From Amycolatopsis nivea (lineage in GTDB: Bacteria; Actinomycetota; Actinomycetes; Mycobacteriales; Pseudonocardiaceae), in assembly GCF_004522235.1 (NCBI RefSeq), contig NZ_SDLT01000031.1, positions 55,393 to 119,392 of the forward strand: 64,000 nt of DNA. The letters are read 5' to 3'. Positions within the stretch are counted from its first letter, which is position 1. Every line of letters starts with the position of its first letter. A model generated the notes under the pieces. That model was given only the letters and a program-made list of their open reading frames with translations. It made no database searches and was not told the origin of the DNA. The position numbers were made by a program, and so were the translations under genes. Below, piece after piece: positions 50,897 to 58,536 of the stretch.

Positions 50897-52413
50897 CTGT
50901 CTTCCTGTCCTCTGTGGATAGTGGTGACCCGCGAAACGCTCGCGCCGAGCAAGTCCCGCAACAACTGAACCGCCTGCTCCGGATCCGCCTTGTGCCCGCA
51001 CGTGAACACATCCACGAACGCCGACCCGCGCTCCGGATACGTGTGGATCGAAGCGTGGGACTCCGACAGCAACGCCATCGCCGTCACCCCGTGCGGTTCG
51101 AACTGCTTGTACGTCAGCTCGCACACCGTCGCGCCGGCCTTGTCCAGCACTCGTTCCAAGCTCTCGCACAGAAACGCCGGATCGTCGAGCAGCTCCGCGG
51201 ACACCCCGGAAAACTCAGCCAGCACATGCCGTCCAGCGAATTCCCCGACCCCGCCGGGCTCCCCGCCGATGAAGTACGACCGCAGCGGCGGAAACCCGTT
51301 GAACGACACCGAAGAATAGCTTTGCGTGTACGCTCCAGCGTCCGGAATATCGACGTAATCCCCAGCCCGCAACGCCAACGGCAACCGATACGGCGTGCGC
51401 TGATAAAGCACGTCGTCCCCGTCGCACGTCGGCCCCGCAACCACGACAGGCCCATCCGGACCGCCGTCATGCGCGGTGACCAACCGGTACGCGATCGCCT
51501 CGTTCTCTGTCTCGGCGAGCCCGCCGTACCGGCCGATGTCGAGGTACACCCAACGCTTCTCATCCGCCGCGGACTTGCGCGACACCAGCACGACCTCGCT
51601 GCGAATCACCCCAGCCGACGCCACCACCGCACGCCCCGGCTCGAACGACAACTCAGGCGCCACCGCGAAATGCCGCCCCACCGCATCGCGAATAACCGCC
51701 GCGTACTCCGTCAACGGAGGCGGCTCAGTCAAATACCCAACGGGAAACCCACCGCCGATATTCAAGCCCCGCAAGGAAACCCCGCGCTCCGCAACCGCAC
51801 GAGTCGCCTCGCCCGCGGCAGCGATCCCGACTTCCCAAGCCCGCGGATCGACATGCTGCGACCCAACGTGAAACGCGACCCCCTCCGGATCCAGCCCCAG
51901 CCCCGCCGCCCGAACCAGCAGGTCGACCGCCATCTCGGGAGCACAGCCGAACTTGCGCCCGAACGGCGTCTGCGATCCAGGACTGTCCACCAGAATCCGG
52001 CACGAGACCGTCGCTCCGGGCGCGAACTCCGCGATCTTCTCGAGGTCCTCGAGGCTGTCGAAGGTAAACCGCCCCACCCCCACGCGATGGGCGAACTCGA
52101 TGTCCCGAGCCTTCTTCACCGTGTTGCCATAGGACAGCAACTCGGGCCGCACCCCTTGCGCGAGACACAACTCGATCTCCTCGCGCCCCGCGACATCGAA
52201 CCCAGCGCCCGCTTGCCGAAGAACCCGCACGACCTCCGGCGCCGGATTAGCCTTGACCGCGTAATACATCCGCGCTTCCGGCAGCACCCGCCCAAGCCGC
52301 TCGCAGTTCCCGCGCACCACGTCAAGGTCCACGACCAGACACGGCGTCGACGGCTGCCGCTCCTCCAGGAACGCCCGGCAACGCTCCAGCACCTGCGAGA
52401 ACCCTTCAGTCAC
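50893..52413 (-). CDS. Fusion of ornithine/diamino-acid decarboxylase and AdoMet decarboxylase
   Basis: 506 residues. Residues 1-385 are a fold-type III PLP decarboxylase: Lys54 in YYAVKANP, HVGSQ, NIGGGFPVGY, ELSFEPGR, and GPTCDGDDVL with the catalytic Cys. Residues about 395-506 are a bacterial-type SpeD domain, with the self-cleavage site SESHASIHTYPE (Ser452 becomes the pyruvoyl group) and a Cys in VFTCGHKAD. One protein would supply both putrescine and decarboxy-AdoMet for the SpeE-like enzyme next door. The acidic and hydrophobic residues that separate ornithine, lysine and arginine substrates cannot be judged by eye. Confidence 0.9.
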   Translation of the reverse strand: MTEGFSQVLERCRAFLEERQPSTPCLVVDLDVVRGNCERLGRVLPEARMYYAVKANPAPEVVRVLRQAGAGFDVAGREEIELCLAQGVRPELLSYGNTVKKARDIEFAHRVGVGRFTFDSLEDLEKIAEFAPGATVSCRILVDSPGSQTPFGRKFGCAPEMAVDLLVRAAGLGLDPEGVAFHVGSQHVDPRAWEVGIAAAGEATRAVAERGVSLRGLNIGGGFPVGYLTEPPPLTEYAAVIRDAVGRHFAVAPELSFEPGRAVVASAGVIRSEVVLVSRKSAADEKRWVYLDIGRYGGLAETENEAIAYRLVTAHDGGPDGPVVVAGPTCDGDDVLYQRTPYRLPLALRAGDYVDIPDAGAYTQSYSSVSFNGFPPLRSYFIGGEPGGVGEFAGRHVLAEFSGVSAELLDDPAFLCESLERVLDKAGATVCELTYKQFEPHGVTAMALLSESHASIHTYPERGSAFVDVFTCGHKADPEQAVQLLRDLLGASVSRVTTIHRGQEDS

Positions 52414-52437
52414 AACGCCCGAGTATAGGTGCCGGCT

Positions 52438-53208
52438 TCACCGAAGCAGCTCCGCGAGCCTGCGCCGCGCGAACCCTACGAACGGTACACAGTCCATTAC
52501 TTGACACTCCGCGCTCCCGATCTTCCCCCGCCGGACGCCGCCCGTCGCCTCGAATGCCGCCCCGACCTGAGGAAAGAACCGCCCGTTGTCGTCCCCGACG
52601 TCGTCGGTCCGCACCCACACCCGCTCCCCGTCCACCAGGTACGGAAACCGCCGAACCTTCCGCCGATGATGCGGGACCAGCGATTCGGCGTAGTGCAAGA
52701 ACGAGTTCCGGTCATGCCCGACCCCGAGCAACAAGATCCGCGCCCGCTCCCGGTACAACCACTCGAACGGCGACCCCCGCCCCACCGCATACGCCAACGG
52801 TTGCCGACCAGCAACCTCCGCTGCCCGCGCCCCCACCGCCGCTACCGACGCCTGCGGATGCCGGCTGCGACAGCTCCCCTCCCACCCCAGCACCGCGTTG
52901 GGAATCGCCCCCATCGGCGTCGCCAGTCCCTCATGAAACAGCGGCACCCTCCCCCGCGCCTCGTCTACCTCGACGTCCCCCGCCCCCACATACTCCGGAA
53001 ACGGATCCGCCACCTGCGGTGTAAACGCAGGCACCACCACCGTCCCCTCGGGCCCCACCGCCCGCAACACCCCTCGCACCACCGCATCCGCCCCGCCGTC
53101 CACCTCCCCCAACGCAGACAACGACGAATGCACCATCACCACCCCGCCAAACGAAACCCCCAACTCCCGAACCCCCGCACACACCATATCCGCGTCAACC
53201 ACAATCAC
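52438..53208 (-). CDS. AAC(3)-like N-acetyltransferase
   Basis: 256 residues of the antibiotic N-acetyltransferase (AAC(3)/YokD) family: VVMVHSSLSALGEVDGGADAV (in part), GTVVVPAFTPQVADP, GAIPNAVL, and HPQASVAAVG. The family acetylates the 3-amino group of aminoglycosides using acetyl-CoA. Placed first in a polyamine operon, it may instead acetylate an amine made there. GTG 53208 is the chosen start; ATG 53187 and GTG 53202 are close alternatives. Codons here end in G far more often than in neighbouring genes. Confidence 0.8.
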   Translation of the reverse strand: MIVVDADMVCAGVRELGVSFGGVVMVHSSLSALGEVDGGADAVVRGVLRAVGPEGTVVVPAFTPQVADPFPEYVGAGDVEVDEARGRVPLFHEGLATPMGAIPNAVLGWEGSCRSRHPQASVAAVGARAAEVAGRQPLAYAVGRGSPFEWLYRERARILLLGVGHDRNSFLHYAESLVPHHRRKVRRFPYLVDGERVWVRTDDVGDDNGRFFPQVGAAFEATGGVRRGKIGSAECQVMDCVPFVGFARRRLAELLR

Positions 53209-53276
53209 AACAGCCACCAACCCCCATAACTCACCAAGACGACCACTCCACCCCCATCCCCTCGCCCCCGCCGCAG

Positions 53277-53370
53277 TTAGCACTGGCTCGGCGCTGTCAA
53301 GGGTGGCCGTGCCAGCGGTCATCGCGCAGCGACGCCGAAGGCGCCCTTGATAGCGCCGAGCCAGTGCTAA
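53277..53370. repeat. Long inverted repeat, 27-bp arms with 40-nt loop
   Basis: Left arm 53277-53303 starts TTAGCACTGGCTCGGCGCT. The right arm, 53344-53370, is its reverse complement with a single mismatch. It lies 35 bp past the P450 stop and upstream of AAC(3). It could be a terminator or a small mobile inverted-repeat element. Confidence 0.8.
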
Positions 53371-53405
53371 ACAATCAAAAGCGAGGGAGCCAACGCAACC
53401 CAGAC

Positions 53406-54596
53406 TCACCAAGCAACAGGAATCCGGGAAACCCCGTAAATATTCTGCAACTCAGGCCGCAAAACAACCTCCCCCGCCACTCGCAGCTCAGGAAACCGCC
53501 GCACCAACGCAGGCAACGCCACCGTCATCTCCACGCGAGCCAACTGCTGCCCCAAACACTGATGAATCCCATGCCCGAACCCGACATGCCCCACCGCACC
53601 CCGCCGCACATCGAGCTCATCCGGCCGCTCGAACTTCAGCGGATCCCGATTAGCCGCCTGCACCGACAGCACCACCGACTCCCCAGCCCGGATAACCTGC
53701 CCGCCGACCGCGACATCCTCCAGCGCCGCCCGCACCCCGGTATGCGCGATGGACAGATACCGCATCAGCTCCTCAACCGCCCCGCCAGCAGCCTCCGGCT
53801 CATCCCGCACCGCCGCCCACTGCTCCGGATGGCGAAGCAACGCATAAGTCCCCAACGCCAGCATGTTCGCCGTGGTGTCCAGCCCAGCCGCCAGCAGGAA
53901 CGTCCCCAGCCCCGCCAATTCCTCGTCGGTCAGGTCACTGCCGGTCAGGTCGCTGAACAGATCGTCCGTGGGCGCGGCCCGCTTAGCCGGTACCAGCGAA
54001 GCCACATACTCCTGCAGCTGTCCATAAGCAGTCATCCTCTCCGCTTCGGAAAGATCGACATCACTGATCGCCGCGGCATACCCCAGAAACGAAGCCCGAT
54101 CCGAATAAGGCACCCCGAGCAGTTCGCAAATCATCACCGCGGGAACCGGATACGCGTAAGCTTCGAGCAGATCGACCCCCGGCCCGGCCTTCTCCATCGC
54201 GTCCAGATACTCGTCGGCGACCTCGGCCACCCGGTCGCTGAGCAACCGCATCCGCCGCACCGTGAACTTGCCCGTCAGCAGTTTCCGGAACCGCGTGTGC
54301 TCCGGCGCGTCGAGTCCCGTCATATCCCCCACCGGAGCCGGTGGCAATTCCGGGAACTGCTCCATCCCGGGAAACGGGTAGTGCCACAATTCGTACCGAC
54401 TGCTGAACCGCTGGTCCGCCAGGATCGCCCGGACCTCCGCGTGCCCGGTGGCCAGCCAGCCGACGTGCCCGTCCGGGAACGCCATCCGCGTCAGCGGAGC
54501 CCGGTCCCGCACCGCGGTCAGCGACGGCGGAGGATCGAACGGGCATCCCCGCGCCCGCCCCATCGGAACCCCTTGCACGATCTCTTCGCCAGTCAT
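53406..54596 (-). CDS. Cytochrome P450
   Basis: 396 residues, usual for actinobacterial class I P450. I-helix AAGLDTTANMLALG, K-helix EELMR, heme ligand in FGHGIHQCLGQQLAR. In the I-helix the acid before Thr is Asp (LDTT), as in many biosynthetic P450s. It follows the DrrAB-type genes by 14 nt, so it may tailor a metabolite exported by them. No ferredoxin gene is adjacent. Substrate unknown. Confidence 0.93.
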   Translation of the reverse strand: MTGEEIVQGVPMGRARGCPFDPPPSLTAVRDRAPLTRMAFPDGHVGWLATGHAEVRAILADQRFSSRYELWHYPFPGMEQFPELPPAPVGDMTGLDAPEHTRFRKLLTGKFTVRRMRLLSDRVAEVADEYLDAMEKAGPGVDLLEAYAYPVPAVMICELLGVPYSDRASFLGYAAAISDVDLSEAERMTAYGQLQEYVASLVPAKRAAPTDDLFSDLTGSDLTDEELAGLGTFLLAAGLDTTANMLALGTYALLRHPEQWAAVRDEPEAAGGAVEELMRYLSIAHTGVRAALEDVAVGGQVIRAGESVVLSVQAANRDPLKFERPDELDVRRGAVGHVGFGHGIHQCLGQQLARVEMTVALPALVRRFPELRVAGEVVLRPELQNIYGVSRIPVAW

Positions 54597-54610
54597 CCCC
54601 CATGCCCCCT

Positions 54611-55426
54611 TCAGTGTGCGTATTCGCGATTGAAAAGCTTCTTGGACCAGAGATAGCCGCCGACGCCCATCACGGCGCACCAGCCGAGCGCGAACCACAG
54701 GTGGTTGCCCAGCGGCTTGTCGAGCAGCAGCGCACGCAGGGTCTCGATGATCGGCGTGAACGGCTGGTACTCGGCAAACCACCGCAGCGCACCCGGCATC
54801 GAGTCGGTCGGCACGAACCCGCTGCCGAGGAAAGGCAGGAGCAGCAACGGCATCGGCGTGTTGCTCGCCGATTCGACGCTCTTGCTCACCTGTCCGAGCG
54901 CGACACACAGCCACACCAGCGCGAGCGCCACCACCACCAGGAATCCGACCGCCGCGAACCACGAACCGACCCCGGCGGCGGGCCGGAACCCGACCAGCAA
55001 GGCGACCCCGGTGACGACCACGAGCCCGAACAACGCTTGCAGCACACTGCCGAGCACATGCCCAGTCAGCACCGAAACCCGCGCGATGTGCATGGTCCGG
55101 AACCGGGCGATGACCCCCTCGGTCAGGTCCATCGCCACCGAAATCGCCGTTCCCTGCACGGTGGCGGTAATGGTCATCAGCAGAATCGTCGGCGCGACGA
55201 AGTTGGCGTACTCGGCTCTGCCTCCGCCCGCGCCGCCTAACCCCGCGCCTAGAGTGCCGCCGAAAACGTAGACGAACAGCAGCAGGAACACGACCGGCAT
55301 GCCGACCAGCATGATCGTCAGCGACGGATACCGGAGCATGTGCTTGAGATTCCGGCGCAGCATGGTCAGCGAATCGCGCACCGGGTGGAACCGCAGATCC
55401 GGGCCGGCGAGAACGGGAGCAGTCAT
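54611..55426 (-). CDS. ABC-2 type permease (DrrB type)
   Basis: 271 residues, six membrane helices, and the ABC-2 signature region GTAISVAMDLTEGVIARFRTMHIARVSVLTGHVLG (in part). Overlaps the ATPase gene by 4 nt. Membrane partner of the ATPase at 55423. Confidence 0.92.
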   Translation of the reverse strand: MTAPVLAGPDLRFHPVRDSLTMLRRNLKHMLRYPSLTIMLVGMPVVFLLLFVYVFGGTLGAGLGGAGGGRAEYANFVAPTILLMTITATVQGTAISVAMDLTEGVIARFRTMHIARVSVLTGHVLGSVLQALFGLVVVTGVALLVGFRPAAGVGSWFAAVGFLVVVALALVWLCVALGQVSKSVESASNTPMPLLLLPFLGSGFVPTDSMPGALRWFAEYQPFTPIIETLRALLLDKPLGNHLWFALGWCAVMGVGGYLWSKKLFNREYAH

Positions 55427-56382
55427 CGGGAAGTCACCTTTTCGTCAGTGGGATTGCCAGTCAGGGCAAGGAAAACGTCGTCGAGATCAGGGGTGTGCAC
55501 GGACAGTTCGCCGACCTTCACCGCCAAAGCGTCGAGCCGGTCGATCAACGCTTTGAGCGACTGCAAGCTGCCGTCGCTGGGCGCGCGCAGCACCAGCGCG
55601 TCGTTCTGCCGCGACGCCTCGCTCAGCGCACGCTGCGCCTCCGCGAGGTCTGCCTCTTCCTCGAAGCGCAATTGGACGTGGCCGCCGGGGATCTGGCGCT
55701 TCAACTCTTCCGCCGTACCCTCAGCGACAATCCGCCCGTGGTCGAGCACCGCGATCCGGTCCGCCAGTTCGTCGGCCTCTTCGAGGTATTGCGTGGTAAG
55801 GAAAATCGTGACCCCGTCGGCCACCAGTTTGCGCACGATCTCCCACATCGCCCGGCGGCTGCGCGGGTCGAGGCCGGTGGTCGGCTCGTCGAGGAAGATC
55901 ACCTGCGGGCTGCCGACCAGCGTCAGCGCCAGGTCGAGCCGGCGCCGCATGCCGCCGGAGTACGTCGACACCGGCTTCTTCGCCGCTTCGACGAGATCGA
56001 ACTGTTCGAGCAGCTCCGCCGTGCGCTGCCGCCGGGCGGTCCGGTCGAGGTGGTGCAGATCCGCCATCAGCAGCAGGTTTTCCTCGCCGGTCAGCAGATT
56101 GTCGACGGCGGAGAACTGCCCGGTGACCCCGATCGAAGCCCGCACCCCGTCCGCTTCCGCGACGAGGTCGTACCCGGCGACCTGCGCCGCACCGGCGTCG
56201 GCATTGATCAAAGTGGACAGAATCTTCACCGTGGTGGTCTTGCCCGCGCCGTTCGCGCCGAGCAGCGAGAAGACCGTGCCGCGGGCGACGGTGAGGTCGA
56301 TGCCGTCGAGCACGACGTGGTCGCCGAAGGATTTGCGGAGTCCGGTCGCGGCGATCGCGGGCCGGGAATGGTTGCTGGACAT
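55423..56382 (-). CDS. ABC transporter ATPase (DrrA type)
   Basis: 319 residues: Walker A GANGAGKTT, signature YSGGMRRRLDLALTL, Walker B VIFLDEPTTGLDP, and a DrrA-type C-terminal domain ending LDDVFLALTGNP. With the permease it forms a drug or lipid exporter. It is preceded by a DUF4097 gene, an association often seen in actinobacteria. Confidence 0.93.
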   Translation of the reverse strand: MSSNHSRPAIAATGLRKSFGDHVVLDGIDLTVARGTVFSLLGANGAGKTTTVKILSTLINADAGAAQVAGYDLVAEADGVRASIGVTGQFSAVDNLLTGEENLLLMADLHHLDRTARRQRTAELLEQFDLVEAAKKPVSTYSGGMRRRLDLALTLVGSPQVIFLDEPTTGLDPRSRRAMWEIVRKLVADGVTIFLTTQYLEEADELADRIAVLDHGRIVAEGTAEELKRQIPGGHVQLRFEEEADLAEAQRALSEASRQNDALVLRAPSDGSLQSLKALIDRLDALAVKVGELSVHTPDLDDVFLALTGNPTDEKVTSR

Positions 56383-56403
56383 AGGTTTCCCCTCAGATGT
56401 GAG

Positions 56404-57249
56404 TCAGGAGCGGTGGATGACGATCTCGCCGAACGCCGTGTGCCCGCGGACCTCGACGGTCTCCTTGGACTCGCCCGCGCCGGCCGACGTCTCCAGCTGG
56501 TTGCGGACGTGGCCGAAGTTGGTCTTCACGTCGAGCCAGGCCGCGGTGCCTTCGGCGATGCCGATCCGCAGGTCGCCGATCGCGCTCTCGAGCAGGACCG
56601 AACCGCGAACGACCTCGCCGAGCCGGATCGCCCCGTTGGACGTCTTCGCGTCGACCCCGGAACCGGCGTGCTCGACGGTGATATCGCCGTTGGCCGCACG
56701 CACCCGGACCTCGGCGCCGGCGGACTCGATCGTGGTTTCGCCGTTGGAGTTCTTGACCGCCACGGTCCCGTCGATCTGCCCGAGCCGGACCTTCCCGGAC
56801 GACGTGGAAACCTCGGCGTCGCCCGCGACCCCCTCGACCGTCACGTGCCCGACCGAGGTGTCGACGCGCAGCGGACCGGTGCGGTCGAGGCTGACGTTCC
56901 CGGCCGCGGTCTTGAACCGCGACTGCCCGAGCTGCCCGGTGCCCTGGAACGCACCCGCCTGCACCTCGGCGGTGACCCGCGAGCCGGTGGGCAGTTCGAC
57001 CGTCACGTCGACCGAGCGGGTCTTGCGGGAGAAGTCGAACGCCCGCATCTTCGGGCCGGTGATGTGCAGCGTGCCGTTGCTGTAGTCGACGCGGACCTGC
57101 TTCGCGGTCTTCACGTCGGACGAGTCCGCCTCGTCGGTCGGCCGGACCTCGACGACCGTGTCGGCACGGTCGCTCGCGGCGAACCGGACCTGGCCGACGC
57201 CCAGGTCGAGGGTGACGGAAATCGGGTCGGGCGTGTCGAATTTAGGCAT
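56404..57249 (-). CDS. DUF4097-family beta-helical protein
   Basis: 281 residues of repeating short beta strands (VSLDRTGPLRVDTSVGHVTVEG, in part, and similar repeats) typical of DUF4097/DUF4098 putative adhesin-like proteins. No signal peptide or membrane anchor, so cytoplasmic. It often precedes DrrAB-type transporters; role unknown. ATG 57249 has GGGG 6 nt upstream. Confidence 0.85.
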   Translation of the reverse strand: MPKFDTPDPISVTLDLGVGQVRFAASDRADTVVEVRPTDEADSSDVKTAKQVRVDYSNGTLHITGPKMRAFDFSRKTRSVDVTVELPTGSRVTAEVQAGAFQGTGQLGQSRFKTAAGNVSLDRTGPLRVDTSVGHVTVEGVAGDAEVSTSSGKVRLGQIDGTVAVKNSNGETTIESAGAEVRVRAANGDITVEHAGSGVDAKTSNGAIRLGEVVRGSVLLESAIGDLRIGIAEGTAAWLDVKTNFGHVRNQLETSAGAGESKETVEVRGHTAFGEIVIHRS

Positions 57250-57327
57250 GGTTGTCCCCACATTTCGGATAGGTGTGCCGTCTCCGCAGGTCAGAGACGG
57301 GTGAAGGAGTGCGCGAAGAAGAGAGAG

Positions 57328-57849
57328 CTACCGGACCCAGCCGGTGAAGCTCTGCTTGGAAAACGTGCCGCCGGGCGGCTCGAACCGCTGCTCGCGTTCG
57401 GGCCGCTGCTGCAGCGCCACGGTGGCCGCCCGGACGAGCCAGGCGTTGACCGAACGGCCTTCCTTGGCGGCGGCCTCCTCGACCGCGGCCTTGAGCTGTT
57501 CGGGCAGCCGCACGTTGATCCGCGCGGACGGACCGTCCTCGGAGAACAGCGGTTCGGCCTCCGGAGCCGGTTCCGCCGCGGGCGCCGGAGCCGGAGCGGG
57601 TTCGGCGGGCGGCGCGGTCACGACGAAGTTCGGGTCGCGGCCGCGCAGGCGCAGTTCGACCGAGCCGGGCGCGAGGTCCCGGGTGATCTCGTCGACGGCG
57701 CCGGACAGGGTGTCCAGGAGGGTCATCCGGATCGCCGATTCGAGCGATCCGGTCAGCCGCTCGACCAGCGCGCGTCCCTCTTCGCCGCCGGCCTCGGCCA
57801 GCGTCGCGAATTCCCGCCCGAGGTTGCTTACGTACGTGGTCAAGTCCAT
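57328..57849 (-). CDS. Ribbon-helix-helix DNA-binding protein with long N-terminal domain
   Basis: 173 residues. The N-terminal 85 residues are helical, then an Ala-Pro-Glu linker. A C-terminal Arc/HicB-type ribbon-helix-helix follows, ARINVRLPEQLKAAVEEAAAKEGRSVNAWLVRAA (in part). It likely represses the DUF4097-ABC-P450 unit by binding the TGGCA repeats at its own start. A HicA-like toxin partner is not seen, so a toxin-antitoxin role is doubtful. Confidence 0.8.
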   Translation of the reverse strand: MDLTTYVSNLGREFATLAEAGGEEGRALVERLTGSLESAIRMTLLDTLSGAVDEITRDLAPGSVELRLRGRDPNFVVTAPPAEPAPAPAPAAEPAPEAEPLFSEDGPSARINVRLPEQLKAAVEEAAAKEGRSVNAWLVRAATVALQQRPEREQRFEPPGGTFSKQSFTGWVR

Positions 57850-57917
57850 GGCACCACTATGGCACACGCTTGGCACCACCACAAGCCACCATGGCTCAGT
57901 TTGGCATCACCATGGCA
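57849..57917. repeat. Six phased TGGCA repeats, probable RHH operator
   Basis: TGGCA/TGGCT begins at 57849, 57860, 57871, 57892, 57902 and 57913, so spacings are one or two helical turns. They begin at the start codon of the RHH gene. RHH dimers commonly bind such short direct repeats cooperatively. Confidence 0.7.
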
Positions 57918-57994
57918 CCGAAATCAGCAAACCAGCAGCTCAAACCTGGTGCCATCTCGAGCAACCCCGTGCCGCTCCACGCCGGGCGAACGTA

Positions 57995-58043
57995 CGTGAG
58001 GGGAACCCTCATTGACTCTGATTCCCTGAGGGTTCCCCTCACG
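57995..58043. terminator. Perfect 17-bp stem hairpin
   Basis: Arms cgtgaggggaaccctca and tgagggttcccctcacg enclose a 15-nt loop. It lies 36 bp past the MerR stop (- strand) and also insulates the RHH promoter. Factor-independent termination is likely although no T-run follows. Confidence 0.8.
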
Positions 58044-58079
58044 CACTTCACCGGAACGACGCGACCTGGCCAGGCTCGG

Positions 58080-58484
58080 CTACTTGGCCGCCTTGGCCAC
58101 CGGCAGCTCCACCCCGGCCCGGAACCCAGGGCACTCGTCCAGAGGACCGTCGTGCCGACACGTCATGAGGTGGTGCAGATAAGCCTGCGCGTCGAGCAGC
58201 CGCGTCACCTGCGCCTGGATCGACTCGATCCGGGCGGTGACCGTGCTCCGCCAGTCGCCGGACTGGCCGTGGACCCCGAGCAGCGCCGCGATGTCGTCGA
58301 GGCTCAGCAGGCCGGTTTCGCGCCAGGTGCGGATCAGCGCGATCCGGTAGAGCTGGTCCCGGTCGTAGAACCGCCAGCCGGAGCGGCGGCGCGGCTCGAT
58401 CAGGCCGCAGCTCTCCCAGTAGTGCAGCGTCGACACCGGCACGTCGAAGCGCGCCGACACCTCGCCGATCGAGTACAGGTCCAT
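58080..58484 (-). CDS. MerR-family transcriptional regulator
   Basis: 134 residues. N-terminal MerR helix-turn-helix YSIGEVSARFDVPVSTLHYWESCGLI with wing RRRSGWRFYD, dimerisation helix, and C-terminal TCRHDGPLDECPGF with two Cys that could bind metal or sense redox. A DtxR/IdeR-type iron box lies 34 nt upstream of the start, so expression is probably repressed by iron. It sits downstream of the efe operon. Confidence 0.9.
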   Translation of the reverse strand: MDLYSIGEVSARFDVPVSTLHYWESCGLIEPRRRSGWRFYDRDQLYRIALIRTWRETGLLSLDDIAALLGVHGQSGDWRSTVTARIESIQAQVTRLLDAQAYLHHLMTCRHDGPLDECPGFRAGVELPVAKAAK

Positions 58485-58517
58485 ACCTCATTGCACCGCA
58501 CCTCGACCACTCGAAGC

Positions 58518-58536
58518 AAGGTTAGCCTAACCAAAT
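58518..58536. promoter_or_regulatory. DtxR/IdeR iron box upstream of MerR
   Basis: AAGGTTAGCCTAACC forms a perfect core palindrome (AGGTTAGCCTAACC-like), matching 16 of 19 consensus positions. It covers the efeB stop codon and precedes the MerR gene. Confidence 0.75.

Noticed and set aside
53277..53370. CIRCE heat-shock element (TTAGCACT...AGTGCTAA)
   Set aside because: The arms are 40 nt apart and 27 bp long, not 9 bp arms with a 9-nt gap, and no chaperone gene follows.
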